A stretch of DNA of 64,000 nucleotides from Photobacterium toruni (GTDB lineage Bacteria > Pseudomonadota > Gammaproteobacteria > Enterobacterales > Vibrionaceae). The notes beneath the pieces are model-generated. The model was given only the letters and a program-made list of their open reading frames with translations, searched no databases and was not told the DNA's origin. The stretch lies in the NCBI RefSeq assembly GCF_024529955.1, contig NZ_AP024854.1:2604001-2668000 (forward strand). Direction: 5' to 3'. Positions 18,584-31,868 of the stretch are shown piece by piece. Both the position numbers and the translations under genes were made by a program. How positions within the stretch are numbered: the first letter of the stretch is position 1; each line of letters opens with the position of its first letter.

Positions 18584-18688
18584 ATTTATTCATTATTCAC
18601 TATTTGATAACAACAGCACGTTGATTACCTGATAATGATTAATGTTAATTTTCCCTTGGGTAAAAAGTTCGTCCGGAGAGTATCCTCA

Positions 18689-20101
18689 ATGAAAAAGACC
18701 AAGATCGTATGTACGATTGGACCAAAAACTGAATCTGTAGAAATGCTTACTAAACTAGCTAACGCTGGTATGAACGTAATGCGTCTTAACTTCTCACACG
18801 GTGACTTCGAAGAGCACGGTCAGCGTATCACTAACCTACGTGAAGTTATGGCTAACACAGGCAAAGAACTAGCAATCTTGCTAGATACTAAAGGTCCTGA
18901 AATTCGTACTATCAAACTAGAAGGTGGCAATGACTTCACTCTAGTAGCTGGTCAAGATTTCACTTTCACAACAGATACATCTGTAGTCGGTAATCAAGAC
19001 CGCGTGGCAGTGACTTACCCTGGTTTTGCTAAAGATCTAGCAAAAGGCAACATTATCCTAGTAGACGACGGTCTAATTGAAATGGAAGTGTTGGAAACAA
19101 CAGAAACTGAAGTTAAGTGTAAAGTACTTAACAGCGGTGACCTAGGCGAAAACAAAGGTGTTAACCTTCCTGGCGTTTCTGTAAAACTTCCAGCTCTTGC
19201 TGAAAAAGATAAAGCTGACCTTAAATTTGGTTGTGAGCAAGGCGTTGATTTCGTTGCTGCATCTTTCATCCGTAAGGCTGAAGACGTACTAGAAATCCGT
19301 GCTCTACTTGCAGCAAACGGCGGCGCTGATATTCAAATCATCTCTAAGATCGAAAACCAAGAAGGTGTTGATAACTTTGACGCTATTCTTGAAGCATCTG
19401 ACGGTATCATGGTTGCTCGTGGTGACCTTGGTGTTGAGATTCCAGTTGAAGAAGTTATCTTTGCTCAGAAGATGATGATCGAGAAGTGTAACCGCGCTCG
19501 TAAAGTCGTTATCACTGCAACACAAATGCTTGATTCAATGATCAAGAATCCACGTCCAACACGCGCAGAAGCGGGTGACGTTGCTAACGCAATCATGGAT
19601 GGTACTGACGCAGTAATGCTTTCTGGTGAGTCAGCTAAGGGTAAATACCCAATCGAAGCTGTAACTATCATGGCGCAAATCTGTGCACGTACAGATAAAG
19701 TACTTAAAGCAGAGCTAGGCTCACGTCTAGATAGCCCACGTTTACGTATCACTGAAGCGGTATGTAAAGGTGCAGTTGACACAGCAGAGAAACTAAACGC
19801 TCCGCTAATCATCGTTGCTACTGAAGCGGGTAAATCTGCTCGTTCAATCCGTAAGTACTTCCCAACAGCACGTATCCTTGCTGTAACAACAAATACTAAG
19901 ACAGCAGCTCAACTATGTCTTTCTAAAGGTGTTACACCTGTTGTTGTTGATGCAATTGAAAGCACTGATGCATTCTACCTACGTGGTAAAGAGTTAGCTC
20001 TTGAAACTGGTCTAGGTGCTAAAGGCGATATCGTAGTAATGGTTTCTGGCGCACTAGTTGCTTCAGGTACAACAAATACTGCATCTGTTCACGTACTATA
20101 A
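18689..20101 (+). CDS. pykF: Pyruvate kinase I
   Basis: This 470-residue glycolytic enzyme converts phosphoenolpyruvate and ADP to pyruvate and ATP. It opens [16 protein letters not shown]. The active-site region includes RLNFSHGD, the signature [10 protein letters not shown] with the catalytic Lys, and [12 protein letters not shown]. Length equals E. coli PykF (470), which it resembles more than PykA. I start at 18689, preceded by CCGGAGAG; the frame is open 18 codons further up, but that extension is not family sequence. Codon usage looks that of a highly expressed gene. Confidence 0.95.
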   Translation: MKKTKIVCTIGPKTESVEMLTKLANAGMNVMRLNFSHGDFEEHGQRITNLREVMANTGKELAILLDTKGPEIRTIKLEGGNDFTLVAGQDFTFTTDTSVVGNQDRVAVTYPGFAKDLAKGNIILVDDGLIEMEVLETTETEVKCKVLNSGDLGENKGVNLPGVSVKLPALAEKDKADLKFGCEQGVDFVAASFIRKAEDVLEIRALLAANGGADIQIISKIENQEGVDNFDAILEASDGIMVARGDLGVEIPVEEVIFAQKMMIEKCNRARKVVITATQMLDSMIKNPRPTRAEAGDVANAIMDGTDAVMLSGESAKGKYPIEAVTIMAQICARTDKVLKAELGSRLDSPRLRITEAVCKGAVDTAEKLNAPLIIVATEAGKSARSIRKYFPTARILAVTTNTKTAAQLCLSKGVTPVVVDAIESTDAFYLRGKELALETGLGAKGDIVVMVSGALVASGTTNTASVHVL

Positions 20102-20121
20102 TTGTTCGTAAACAGTGATTA

Positions 20122-20150
20122 AAAAAAAGGGAGCTTCGGCTCTCTTTTTT
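20122..20150 (+). terminator. Terminator after pykF
   Basis: GGGAGC and GCTCTC flank a stable TTCG tetraloop with A-rich and T-rich sides. Confidence 0.93.
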
Positions 20151-20445
20151 ATTTGTCTATTTGAACCACACACCTATACGCCGCCAATCCTTAATTACGC
20201 GCCATATTTATAAATATAAACCTAATAAATGTGAATAATATCACTATTTTATAAACTTCCAACCTACAGCTGTTACATTCCCTTGAACAATCTATTTTAA
20301 TCATTGTTTATCCTTCTCTTTAATGTTTAAGCAATAAACAAAGCCAGTTATACTTCCTATCAATAAATACTAATAAACCAATAACCTCATCATAAAGGTT
20401 AGGTCTGTATAACATCGAATAAATAGAACAATAAAGAGGGAAACT
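20151..20445. other. AT-rich intergenic region before the GntR gene, with a small inverted repeat
   Basis: No gene is seen. TAACCT (20382-20387) and AGGTTA (20396-20401) form an inverted repeat with an 8-base spacer, just upstream of a -10-like TATAAC at 20408-20413. It is a candidate operator for the GntR-type regulator that follows. Confidence 0.35.
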
Positions 20446-21099
20446 GTGTCTAGTCCTACACAAACCAATAAAATCATGGAGGTCATACGACAAGATATTT
20501 TGCTTGGCAAATTGACGCCAGGACAAAAACTTGTTGTGGCCGATTTGAAAGAGCATTATCAAGTTGGTGCATCCCCTATTCGCGAAGCTTTAGTCCAATT
20601 ATCATGGAAAAAATATGTTAAATTTGCACCACAAAAAGGTTGCTGGGTTGCGCCAGTTTCAGTGGAAGAACTAACCGATCTTTTTAATGCTCACCACTTA
20701 ATTTCACACGAATTATTAAAAAAAGCCATTTTACAAGGCGATGAAGCTTGGGAACTAAATATTCTTACTAGCTATCATAAATTAAGCCGCCTTAATCCGG
20801 CGTCTGATAATGCTGATCTCTCTGAGTGGGAGCTACGCCACGGTGATTTTCATATCGCAATATTATCAGGCAGTAGTTCGCCAGTATTATTGGATCTTTA
20901 CCTCGATATCTACGAACAACTTAAACGCTATCGTCATATTTGGCTAAGTCAATCTCGTAATAGTGAAGAACGTTATCATGATGGTGGTGAACATGAGGCG
21001 TTAATGAAAGCGGTCTTGGATCGTGATGTTGAACTTGCACAAACAATAATGAATGAGCACTCAAAAAATGCAGTCAGTTCTGTGAGCCCGTATCTCTAG
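20446..21099 (+). CDS. GntR/FCD family transcriptional regulator
   Basis: A 217-residue regulator. The N-terminal winged helix-turn-helix spans about residues 6-72 and contains the GntR pattern IRQDILLGKLTPGQKLVVADLKE followed by SPIREALVQL. The C-terminal helical FCD effector domain is at about 80-210, with metal-binding-type residues such as H128 in HGDFHIAIL. It is closer to the CsiR type than to FadR. The start is GTG at 20446 behind GAGGG. No metabolic gene is co-directional with it, so its target and ligand cannot be inferred from neighbours. Confidence 0.85.
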   Translation: MSSPTQTNKIMEVIRQDILLGKLTPGQKLVVADLKEHYQVGASPIREALVQLSWKKYVKFAPQKGCWVAPVSVEELTDLFNAHHLISHELLKKAILQGDEAWELNILTSYHKLSRLNPASDNADLSEWELRHGDFHIAILSGSSSPVLLDLYLDIYEQLKRYRHIWLSQSRNSEERYHDGGEHEALMKAVLDRDVELAQTIMNEHSKNAVSSVSPYL

Positions 21100-21122
21100 T
21101 TTTACCAAAATAATTCAATAAC

Positions 21123-21156
21123 AAACCCATGCCATATTGTTATGCCATGGGTTTTT
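21123..21156. terminator. Terminator between the GntR gene and ilvH
   Basis: AAACCCATG pairs with CATGGGTTT, with a short inner helix and T run on the plus side. Confidence 0.8.
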
Positions 21157-21172
21157 CTTTGTACGGTTTCAA

Positions 21173-21670
21173 CTATATTTTTAGCGCCCGCTCACCACGA
21201 GCAAGACCAACCACCCCACTACGCGCAACTTCAATAATCTCCGTTGCTTCACCGACAGCAGCTAAAAATGCATCCAGTTTTTCACCAGTACCAACTAATT
21301 GGATAGTATAAATTTGGCTCGTTACATCCACAATTAAGCCTCGAAATATATCAGCCGTTCGTTTAACCTCTGCACGGGCAAAGCCACTGGCTTTTACCTT
21401 TACTAACATAAGATCTCTTTCTATATGATCTGATGCTGTCACGTTACTGACTTTTAAAATATCAATTAACTTATGCAGTTGCTTTTCAATTTGTTCATAG
21501 GCCGCTTCATCTTTAACATGAGTAGTAATATTTAGCCGTGATAAAGTTGGATCATCCGTTGGAGCGACGGTTAATGATTCAATGTTATAACCACGTTGAG
21601 AGAATAATCCAACCACCCGCGATAAAGCCCCTGGCTGGTTCTCTAGTAATACTGATATAATTCTACGCAT
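21173..21670 (-). CDS. ilvH: Acetolactate synthase III regulatory subunit
   Basis: A 165-residue small subunit that confers valine feedback inhibition on the catalytic partner. The N-terminal ACT domain starts [23 protein letters not shown] and runs to about residue 75; the C-terminal domain (about 80-160) contains the family stretch VGTGEKLDAFL. Length matches E. coli IlvH (163). Its ATG overlaps the ilvI stop by one base, so the two are coupled. Confidence 0.95.
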   Translation of the reverse strand: MRRIISVLLENQPGALSRVVGLFSQRGYNIESLTVAPTDDPTLSRLNITTHVKDEAAYEQIEKQLHKLIDILKVSNVTASDHIERDLMLVKVKASGFARAEVKRTADIFRGLIVDVTSQIYTIQLVGTGEKLDAFLAAVGEATEIIEVARSGVVGLARGERALKI

Positions 21671-23388
21671 TATGTACGCTCCGTTTTACTTAACCACATA
21701 TCGCTCATCGCGCCACCGCGGATCAACATCGGGTAGACATGCTCAGTTTCATCAATACTAATATCAATAAAGACTAATTTATCCTTCAATGCTAATGCTT
21801 GCTCTAATTGCTGATCCAGCAATTTAGGATCTGAAATACGTACCCCAACATGACCATAAGCTTCAGCGATCGCAGCAAAATCAGGCACAGAGTCCATATA
21901 CGATTGAGAATGGCGACCTTGATAAATCATATCTTGCCATTGTTTAACCATTCCGAGAAAACGATTATTAAGGTTAATAATTTTCACGGGAATATCGTAT
22001 TGCAGCGCTGTTGAAAGCTCTTGAATATTCATTTGAATGCTACCATCACCAGTCACACACACCACCTCAGCATCAGGTAGTGCAAATTTGACCCCCATTG
22101 CAGCAGGTAAGCCAAATCCCATCGTCCCAAGTCCACCAGAGTTAATCCAACGACGAGGTTTATCAAACGGATAATATAAAGCCGCAAACATTTGATGCTG
22201 ACCAACATCAGACGCTACATAAGCATCACCAGCAGTAAGACGGTATAACGATTCAATCACTTGTTGTGGCTTGATACGATCACTGCTGGTGTCATAACGT
22301 AAACATTGACGTTGACGCCACACTGATATTTGTTGCCACCACGGCTGTAAAATATCTTTATTATCAAAACCATCTTGCTCATTAATCAGTTTAAGCATAC
22401 TGGTAAGTACGGTATCTGCCGAACCGACAATAGGAATATCAACTGCGACTGTTTTCGATATTGATGAAGGATCAATATCAATATGCATGATGGTTGCATT
22501 CGGACAATATTTTTCAAGGTTATTAGTCGTTCGATCATCAAATCGAACCCCAATTCCAAAAATAAGATCTGCATTATGCATCGCCATATTAGCTTCATAG
22601 GTGCCATGCATACCGAGCATGCCTAAACACTGTTGATGTGTTCCTGGAAATGCGCCTAATCCCATTAGAGTATTAACAACGGGAATATGTAAGCTTTCAG
22701 CTAATGCCACCAGTTGATCGCTACAACGGGACATAATCGCACCACCACCTACGTATAATACCGGTTGTTTTGCCGCTAATAAGGCTTTGATGCCGCGTTT
22801 TATCTGCCCTTTATGACCTTGAGTCGTGGGATTATATGAACGTAATGCAATTGAATCTGGATATTGATAAGGATAAGTTTCAGCAGGATTAAGCATATCT
22901 TTAGGTATATCAACCACAACAGGTCCAGGACGACCACTGGCAGCGATATAAAAGGCTTTTTTAACAATAGTAGGGATATCTTCAGGTTTAGTAACCAGAA
23001 AGCTATGCTTAACGACAGGACGCGAGATACCAACCATATCGCACTCTTGAAAAGCATCGTTACCTATTAGATTACTCATTACTTGGCCTGATAATACAAC
23101 CAACGGGATCGAGTCCATATAAGCAGTAGCAATACCGGTGATCGCGTTCGTTGCACCAGGGCCTGAAGTAACGAGCACGACACCAACATCACCAGTTGCT
23201 CGCGCATAGCCATCAGCCATATGTACGGCGGCTTGCTCATGACGAACTAACACGTGTTCTATATCACTTTTTTCGTGTAGTGCATCATAAATATCAAGAA
23301 CAGAACCTCCAGGATAACCGAAGATATGCTTAACGCCTTGATCGATCATTGAACGAACGATCATATCTGCGCCAGACAACATTTCCAT
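21670..23388 (-). CDS. ilvI: Acetolactate synthase III catalytic subunit
   Basis: A 572-residue thiamine-diphosphate enzyme that makes acetolactate or acetohydroxybutyrate, the first common step to valine, leucine and isoleucine. It opens [19 protein letters not shown]; the catalytic Glu lies in [17 protein letters not shown], and the TPP-Mg motif is [14 protein letters not shown]. The start at 23388 is chosen because TGGAG precedes it and the protein matches IlvI of E. coli (574). The frame runs open for 47 more codons up to 23529, encoding a hydrophobic stretch not found in IlvI proteins. Confidence 0.95.
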   Translation of the reverse strand: MEMLSGADMIVRSMIDQGVKHIFGYPGGSVLDIYDALHEKSDIEHVLVRHEQAAVHMADGYARATGDVGVVLVTSGPGATNAITGIATAYMDSIPLVVLSGQVMSNLIGNDAFQECDMVGISRPVVKHSFLVTKPEDIPTIVKKAFYIAASGRPGPVVVDIPKDMLNPAETYPYQYPDSIALRSYNPTTQGHKGQIKRGIKALLAAKQPVLYVGGGAIMSRCSDQLVALAESLHIPVVNTLMGLGAFPGTHQQCLGMLGMHGTYEANMAMHNADLIFGIGVRFDDRTTNNLEKYCPNATIMHIDIDPSSISKTVAVDIPIVGSADTVLTSMLKLINEQDGFDNKDILQPWWQQISVWRQRQCLRYDTSSDRIKPQQVIESLYRLTAGDAYVASDVGQHQMFAALYYPFDKPRRWINSGGLGTMGFGLPAAMGVKFALPDAEVVCVTGDGSIQMNIQELSTALQYDIPVKIINLNNRFLGMVKQWQDMIYQGRHSQSYMDSVPDFAAIAEAYGHVGVRISDPKLLDQQLEQALALKDKLVFIDISIDETEHVYPMLIRGGAMSDMWLSKTERT

Positions 23389-23670
23389 ATTTTGTCTCCA
23401 GATCGATGAAACATAGTTAGGGCTTATTTTTAGCCTAATAAAAAACATGACGACGCATGCTATGCTGATCACAATTTCAATAACAAATGTGAATAACTGC
23501 AACAACCTTAACGCTTTTGCAGCATTCATTGCTAGAGCAAAATAGGAGTTTACTGTTTTTATCTATCGTGATGAAAATTACAGATACTTTATATAACCAT
23601 CTCTTAGCATTACATTAGCAACGACTATTACATCGAAATAAATTAGTACATATCACTGTGTTACAGACAT
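23389..23670 (-). other. ilvI upstream region
   Basis: No separate gene is seen. An open frame in phase with ilvI covers 23389-23529 and reads as an Ile/Val/Leu-rich, membrane-like peptide without a stop. An imperfect hairpin (TTAGGCT with AGCCCTAA, one bulge) lies just before the ilvI ribosome binding site. I could not identify a convincing promoter or Lrp site by eye. Confidence 0.3.
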
Positions 23671-23696
23671 AAAAAAAGAAGCCAATTGGCTTCTTT
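23671..23696 (-). terminator. Terminator of the acyl-CoA synthetase gene
   Basis: A 22-base perfect palindrome (AAAGAAGCC-AATT-GGCTTCTTT region, 23675-23696) is followed by a seven-T run on the minus strand. Confidence 0.9.
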
Positions 23697-23719
23697 CTTA
23701 AATCTAAGCAAAAAATATC

Positions 23720-25543
23720 TTAGTCGTCTTTTTGTTGCGCTTTTTTGTGGCTTTCTTCGTACATATGTTCAATTTCTTTGTGATAACGATCTTGAATCAC
23801 TTTACGACGCAATTTTTGAGTTGGTGTAAGCTCACCTTTATCCATTGAAAATGATTTAGGTAACAATGTGAATTTTTTCACTTGTTCAAAACGAGCCAAG
23901 TCTTTCTGTAACTCAATAACACGCTTTTCAATCAATTCAACAATTTGACTATGCTTAACCAATTCCATACGGTCTTGATATTTAATATTAAGCTCGCGCG
24001 CATGCTCTTCTAATGTTTCAAAACATGGCACAATCAATGCTGAAACAAATTTACGGGTATCAGCGATAACTGCAATTTGTTCAATCAGATGATCTTTACC
24101 GATCGCACCTTCAATAACCTGTGGTGCAATATATTTGCCCCCCGAGGTTTTCATCAGCTCTTTAATACGATCAGTAATAAACAAGTTACCTTGCTCATCA
24201 ATATAACCCGCGTCACCCGTCTTTAGAAAACCATCTTCAGTAAAGTTATTGGCGGTTTCTTCTGGCATATTATAATAGCCACGCATCACCATTGGACCAC
24301 GGACTAGGATTTCATTATCTTTACCAATTTTCACTTCAGCGCCAGGCATTGGCATCCCAATCGAATCAGGATTAAAACAGCGATCATCCCAACAAGACAC
24401 TGTCGCAGTCGTTTCAGTCATACCGTAGCCTAACTTAACGTTAATACCTATCGCATGGAAAAAACGACCAATACCTGCATCTAATTTAGCCCCGCCACAC
24501 GGCATACACTTAATGTTACCACCCAGTACTGCACGTAATTTAGATAGCACTATTTTATCAGCAAGGTTATAGCTCTTTTTTAACAACCATGATGGTTCAC
24601 GACACTGCTGACGAGCAAGTGACATTCTCGCCCCCATATTAACGGCCCATGTAAAAATTATTTTACGATGGAATGGAGCACGCGAAACTTTCTCATGAAC
24701 ACCAGAAAAAATCTTTTCATAAACACGAGGAACAGCCGACATGTAATTGGGTTTTACGGTCACTAAGGCTTCTTTTAACTTATTAGTATCCGCTAAATAG
24801 CAATTAATAACACCGCGATGTAATACATAGAATGTCCACGCTCGTTCAAATACATGTGATAACGGTAGAAAACACAGTGAGGTATCACCTTCATCTAATG
24901 CTAGACGTTCATCATGGGCAATAATTTGTGAGGCAACATTTGCATAATCAAGCATTACCCCTTTTGGTGTACCTGTCGTGCCTGAGGTATAAATCAGTGT
25001 TAATAAATCATCCATCGCTAAGTCATTTAAACGAGAATCAAGCTCTGATTGATACTCTGAACTCGCCATTTTTAAAAAATCAGCGTAATGACAAACTAAA
25101 GGATGTTGAGGCAATTCAACATCATCAGTTAACGCAACAATACGCTCTAAATTAGGACATTGATCAGCAATAGAAACAGCAATGTTTAATTGTGCTTGTT
25201 CACCCACAAACAGCACTTTCACATTGGCATCATTAATGATGTATGCCGTCTGCTGAGGCGTATTGGTTGGATAAATAGGCACCGTAACACAGCGATTATA
25301 TAGCGAAGCAAAGTCAGCAACAGTCCAGCGAGGCATGTTGTTCGCAAAAATGCCCACTTTATCTTGTACTGCTAAACCTTGATTTAGTAACGCTAACGCC
25401 AACTGTTGAATTTTTTCACCAAAATTATTCCAGCTAATATCTTGCCATTCACCATCAACTTGATGACGTAAAGCTGGACTGTCGCCTAAGCGTGCAATTT
25501 GCTGACGAATGCGGTGAACAATATGGAAATCATGTTGTGCCAT
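23720..25543 (-). CDS. Long-chain acyl-CoA synthetase (AMP-forming, FAA1-like)
   Basis: A 607-residue adenylate-forming enzyme of the long FAA1/COG1022 class, expected to activate fatty acids to acyl-CoA with ATP. The P-loop-like AMP-binding signature [17 protein letters not shown] lies near residues 180-196; [11 protein letters not shown] near 380 and [13 protein letters not shown] near 440 are the later core motifs. It is longer than FadD (about 560) and is a different subgroup. It is adjacent to ilvI, an arrangement I recall from Vibrio cholerae, and has its own terminator. Substrate length is not deducible. Confidence 0.88.
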   Translation of the reverse strand: MAQHDFHIVHRIRQQIARLGDSPALRHQVDGEWQDISWNNFGEKIQQLALALLNQGLAVQDKVGIFANNMPRWTVADFASLYNRCVTVPIYPTNTPQQTAYIINDANVKVLFVGEQAQLNIAVSIADQCPNLERIVALTDDVELPQHPLVCHYADFLKMASSEYQSELDSRLNDLAMDDLLTLIYTSGTTGTPKGVMLDYANVASQIIAHDERLALDEGDTSLCFLPLSHVFERAWTFYVLHRGVINCYLADTNKLKEALVTVKPNYMSAVPRVYEKIFSGVHEKVSRAPFHRKIIFTWAVNMGARMSLARQQCREPSWLLKKSYNLADKIVLSKLRAVLGGNIKCMPCGGAKLDAGIGRFFHAIGINVKLGYGMTETTATVSCWDDRCFNPDSIGMPMPGAEVKIGKDNEILVRGPMVMRGYYNMPEETANNFTEDGFLKTGDAGYIDEQGNLFITDRIKELMKTSGGKYIAPQVIEGAIGKDHLIEQIAVIADTRKFVSALIVPCFETLEEHARELNIKYQDRMELVKHSQIVELIEKRVIELQKDLARFEQVKKFTLLPKSFSMDKGELTPTQKLRRKVIQDRYHKEIEHMYEESHKKAQQKDD

Positions 25544-25916
25544 AAGTACTCTATTTTTTTAGCTTACACTTGTAAGCTGATTTGAGATATGCAGTCTACA
25601 ATTCAGCCCTTAAAAAGCCAACCATAATGCGTATTAAATTATAATTTCTGACGATCTAGATCACTCTATACCTGCTTACTTATTGTCTTCAATGACTTTT
25701 TGAATAAACACTAAAAGTGTAAGGATCTATAAATAACATGGTCTCATAACAGAAAAAGAACATAAATAATCAGTGTAATAATCTTCACCTTAAAGATCGC
25801 CACTAACGACCTTGATCACTCACACTCACTTTAAAATAATGCGCTATATAGTATTAAATTCATCTTTAAAAATAGTATCACTCAGCCTTAAAGTATAAAA
25901 AAAATACAATTTTTGG
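25544..25916. other. Gene-free region between the acyl-CoA synthetase and the leu promoter
   Basis: AT-rich sequence with no credible ORF, RNA or repeat. As I recall, other Vibrionaceae carry a LeuO-type regulator gene in this neighbourhood; none is present here. Confidence 0.4.
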
Positions 25917-25946
25917 TTGACCTATAGCCTCTCTATTTGATATTCA
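25917..25946 (+). promoter_or_regulatory. Probable leu operon promoter
   Basis: TTGACC (25917-25922) is a near-consensus -35. TATTCA (25941-25946) is a weak -10 with an 18-base spacer. It lies about 35 bases before the leader peptide. Confidence 0.45.
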
Positions 25947-25980
25947 TTTGTTAACTAAGTTAATTAAAGTCTTTAATAAA

Positions 25981-26031
25981 ATGAAAACACGTTTCTCTAT
26001 CCTCTTAGCATTCCTCCTTATCGTGACATAA
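25981..26031 (+). CDS. leuL: leu operon leader peptide
   Basis: A 16-residue peptide, MKTRFSILLAFLLIVT, with four leucine codons in two pairs (positions 8-9 and 12-13). It is followed by an antiterminator/terminator pair directly before leuA. This is the standard layout for attenuation: leucine shortage stalls the ribosome on the Leu codons and lets the operon be read. Confidence 0.85.
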   Translation: MKTRFSILLAFLLIVT

Positions 26032-26033
26032 TC

Positions 26034-26104
26034 ACGCGGGTTGCTATCGAATGGGAAACACCACCAAAGATTTCAAAACCCGCGCAAACAAGCGCGGGTT
26101 TTTT
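26034..26104 (+). terminator. leu attenuator: antiterminator segment and terminator
   Basis: The terminator pairs AAAACCCGCGC (26075-26085) with GCGCGGGTTTT (26092-26102) and ends in T. The segment CGCGGGTT at about 26035-26042, just after the leader stop, duplicates the right arm and can capture AACCCGCG, preventing terminator formation. Confidence 0.88.
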
Positions 26105-26174
26105 CATATTTTGACCAGCGCAAGTGAATGCGGAACTCAGCCTTATACCGGCTTACATTTAAAAGGATGTCACA

Positions 26175-28861
<2,687 letters not shown>

Positions 28862-28869
28862 GGATCAGC

Positions 28870-30315
28870 ATGATGTCGAATACAATAACGTCACCCTCAA
28901 ACCAAGCCAAAACACTTTATCAAAAAGTCTATGATGCCCATGTGGTAGTTGCCGCAGCGGGTGAAAACCCGATCTTATATATTGACCGCCACTTAGTTCA
29001 TGAAGTGACTTCACCACAAGCATTTGATGGACTACGTGAACAAGGTCGCCAAGTTCGCCAAGTGAATAAAACCTTTGCCACTATGGATCATAACGTTTCT
29101 ACTCAAACCAAAGATATTAACGCCTGTGGTGAAATGGCACGCATTCAGATGGAAACACTGGCTAAAAACTGTGCTGACTTTGGGGTTACCCTCTACGATC
29201 TGAACCATAAATATCAGGGTATTGTCCATGTTATGGGACCTGAACTCGGTATTACCTTACCGGGTATGACCATTGTTTGTGGCGACTCACACACTGCAAC
29301 CCATGGCGCTTTTGGTGCACTGGCTTTCGGTATTGGAACCTCGGAAGTAGAACATGTGTTAGCGACTCAAACCCTTAAACAGTCTCTTGCTAAGACCATG
29401 AAAATTGAGGTTAAGGGCAAAGTGGCGGCAGGTATTACCGCTAAAGATATTGTATTAGCAATTATTGGTAAAACCACAGCTGCCGGCGGAACGGGCTATG
29501 TCGTTGAATTCTGTGGTGAAGCGATCACAGACCTTAGCATGGAAGGTCGAATGACAGTGTGTAATATGGCAATTGAACTCGGTGCGAAAGCCGGTCTAAT
29601 TGCACCGGATCAAACCACTTTTGATTATATTAAAAATCGAGAATTTGCACCGAAAGATGCTGACTTTGAGGCCGCAGTAAAATACTGGACATCCTTGAAA
29701 TCTGATCCTGAGGCTGACTTTGATGCTGTAGTGACACTTGATGCTAAAGAGATAAAGCCGCAAGTCACATGGGGCACCAATCCTGGCCAAGTGATTGCTG
29801 TCGATGAACCTATTCCAGCACCTGAAAGTTTTACAGATCCAGTAGAACAAACATCAGCAAAAAAAGCATTAGCCTATATGGGATTAGAAGCTAAAAAATC
29901 ACTGGCTGATTATTCGATTGATAAAGTATTTATCGGCTCGTGCACTAACTCACGTATTGAGGATATGCGCGCAGCAGCTGCGATTGCGAAAGGTCGACAA
30001 GTGGCTGCTAACGTTCAAGCTTTAGTCGTTCCCGGCTCAGAGCAAGTGAAAGCACAAGCAGAAAAAGAAGGGCTTGATAAGATCTTTATTGAAGCAGGCT
30101 TTGAATGGCGACTACCCGGCTGTTCAATGTGTCTGGCAATGAATAACGACCGCTTAGGTCCCGGTGAACGCTGCGCTTCTACCAGCAACCGTAACTTTGA
30201 AGGTCGTCAAGGGCGTGATGGTCGTACCCATTTAGTGAGCCCCGCGATGGCGGCAGCGGCAGCGTGTGCTGGTCACTTTATTGATATTCGCCAACTTGAT
30301 CCCGTATCTGCGTAA
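28870..30315 (+). CDS. leuC: 3-isopropylmalate dehydratase large subunit
   Basis: A 481-residue aconitase-family subunit carrying the 4Fe-4S cluster that isomerises 2- to 3-isopropylmalate with LeuD. Cluster cysteines lie near 358 (GSCTNSR) and at about 418 and 421 (PGCSMC). The body [14 protein letters not shown] is normal, but about 12 residues precede it ([12 protein letters not shown]) compared with E. coli LeuC. Two adjacent ATG codons (28870, 28873) are both usable with the AAGGA that overlaps the leuB stop. Confidence 0.96.
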   Translation: MMSNTITSPSNQAKTLYQKVYDAHVVVAAAGENPILYIDRHLVHEVTSPQAFDGLREQGRQVRQVNKTFATMDHNVSTQTKDINACGEMARIQMETLAKNCADFGVTLYDLNHKYQGIVHVMGPELGITLPGMTIVCGDSHTATHGAFGALAFGIGTSEVEHVLATQTLKQSLAKTMKIEVKGKVAAGITAKDIVLAIIGKTTAAGGTGYVVEFCGEAITDLSMEGRMTVCNMAIELGAKAGLIAPDQTTFDYIKNREFAPKDADFEAAVKYWTSLKSDPEADFDAVVTLDAKEIKPQVTWGTNPGQVIAVDEPIPAPESFTDPVEQTSAKKALAYMGLEAKKSLADYSIDKVFIGSCTNSRIEDMRAAAAIAKGRQVAANVQALVVPGSEQVKAQAEKEGLDKIFIEAGFEWRLPGCSMCLAMNNDRLGPGERCASTSNRNFEGRQGRDGRTHLVSPAMAAAAACAGHFIDIRQLDPVSA

Positions 30316-30330
30316 CAAAAGGATGTAAAC

Positions 30331-30933
30331 ATGACAGGTTTTACTCAACATACCGGATTGGTGGTGCCATTAAATACTGCCAATATTGATACCGATGCCA
30401 TTATTCCAAAGCAGTTTTTACAAAAAGTGACGCGGACAGGTTTTGGGCAACATTTATTTCATGATTGGCGCTTTTTAGACGAAGACGGTCAACAGCTCAA
30501 TCCCGACTTCATAATGAACGATCCCCGTTACCAAGGCGCGACCATTTTATTGGCTCGCGAAAATTTCGGCTGTGGATCATCGCGTGAACATGCACCATGG
30601 GCGTTAGCAGATTACGGTATTAAAGTAATGATAGCTCCTAGCTTTGCCGATATTTTTTATGGTAACGCTATCAATAACCAAATGATCCCTGTTCGTCTTA
30701 GCGATCAACAAGTTGATGAGTTATTTGAATTTGTAGAGACAATTGAAGGCGCTGAAATCTGTGTTGATCTTGCAGCAATGACAGTAACGGCTAACGGTAA
30801 CCAATATCCATTTGAAATTGATGAATTTCGTCGTCACTGCCTGCTAAATGGATTAGATAACATTGGCTTAACACTACAATACCAAGCCAAAATTGCTGAA
30901 TATGAAGCCAATATTCCGACTTACCTCGCTTAA
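30331..30933 (+). CDS. leuD: 3-isopropylmalate dehydratase small subunit
   Basis: A 200-residue swivel-domain partner of LeuC. The conserved stretches [13 protein letters not shown] near residue 15 and [16 protein letters not shown] near 75 are present. It is 15 bases after leuC with AAGGA before the ATG, and it ends the leu operon. Length is the same as E. coli LeuD (201). Confidence 0.97.
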   Translation: MTGFTQHTGLVVPLNTANIDTDAIIPKQFLQKVTRTGFGQHLFHDWRFLDEDGQQLNPDFIMNDPRYQGATILLARENFGCGSSREHAPWALADYGIKVMIAPSFADIFYGNAINNQMIPVRLSDQQVDELFEFVETIEGAEICVDLAAMTVTANGNQYPFEIDEFRRHCLLNGLDNIGLTLQYQAKIAEYEANIPTYLA

Positions 30934-30950
30934 ATTAGCTAACCTCAATT

Positions 30951-30977
30951 CTAACGCCTGTTAATCTCAGGCGTTAG
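30951..30977 (+). terminator. Hairpin after leuD
   Basis: CTAACGCCTG (30951-30960) pairs perfectly with CAGGCGTTAG (30968-30977). No T run follows, so termination may be partial or Rho-dependent. Confidence 0.5.
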
Positions 30978-31054
30978 TATCGCCCTTCTCAGCTGTAATA
31001 AATCAGCTGTCATTACGGTCTCCTATTAATATCTCTTTTTATAACAGGTTCTGT

Positions 31055-31837
31055 ATGCGTATTGCATTTAGCTTATTATTAATTTTCTTTTCTTGGTCTC
31101 TATTTGCCGCTCCCAAAGCGAATCTATTACCCTATTGGCAAGATCATGTTGTCAACAATCAACACGATATTGATCATCAGCAATGGCAACAATTATTAAC
31201 TAAATATTTAGTGGTTAATCCGCAACAAACCCTATTTCGTTATAACGCTGTTACCCCTGCCGACAAACAGAAATTACAGTTTTATATCAATCACCTAGCT
31301 AAACTTGATCCACGCCAATATAATCGTGATGTTCAATTTTCTTATTGGGTTAACCTTTATAATGCGCTCACCGTTCAATTGATCATTAATAATTACCCAC
31401 TCACTTCAATCACCAAACTGGGTGGTTTTTTCAGCTTTGGTCCTTGGGATCAACCTATCGTCACCATCAATAATAAAACTCTTAGCCTTAACGATATTGA
31501 ACATCGCATATTGCGCCCTATTTGGCGTGATCCTCGTATCCATTATGCGGTTAATTGTGCCAGTTTAGGCTGCCCAGATTTACTGCCGCAAGTATTTGAC
31601 AGCCAGCAACTTAATCACCAACTAGATGCGGCAGCTAGTCGTTTTATTAATAGTGATAAAGGGGTAAAAATCAGCTCAAAACAAACCACCCTATCATCTA
31701 TTTATGACTGGTATGATAGCGACTTTGGCAACCAACAAGCATTACTGCAGCATATAAATCAGTATCTACTGCATAATAAAATCAATGCCAATAACATTCA
31801 GTTTGATTACAACTGGTTGTTAAATCAGAAGCTATAA
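31055..31837 (+). CDS. DUF547 domain protein, exported
   Basis: A 260-residue protein with a signal peptide (residues 1-18, ending LFAA) and one DUF547 domain. Typical family words are FSYWVNLYNALTVQLI near 100, LNDIEHRILRP near 150, and HYAVNCASLGCPDL near 170 with two cysteines. The family is widespread in Vibrionaceae and marine bacteria; its fold has been compared with transglutaminase/papain-like proteins, but no activity is established. It sits between leuD and the thiamine riboswitch without evident operon partners. Periplasmic location is inferred from the signal. Confidence 0.85.
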   Translation: MRIAFSLLLIFFSWSLFAAPKANLLPYWQDHVVNNQHDIDHQQWQQLLTKYLVVNPQQTLFRYNAVTPADKQKLQFYINHLAKLDPRQYNRDVQFSYWVNLYNALTVQLIINNYPLTSITKLGGFFSFGPWDQPIVTINNKTLSLNDIEHRILRPIWRDPRIHYAVNCASLGCPDLLPQVFDSQQLNHQLDAAASRFINSDKGVKISSKQTTLSSIYDWYDSDFGNQQALLQHINQYLLHNKINANNIQFDYNWLLNQKL

Positions 31838-31868
31838 CTTAACGCTAGTTACAGGTACAATAGTCGCG

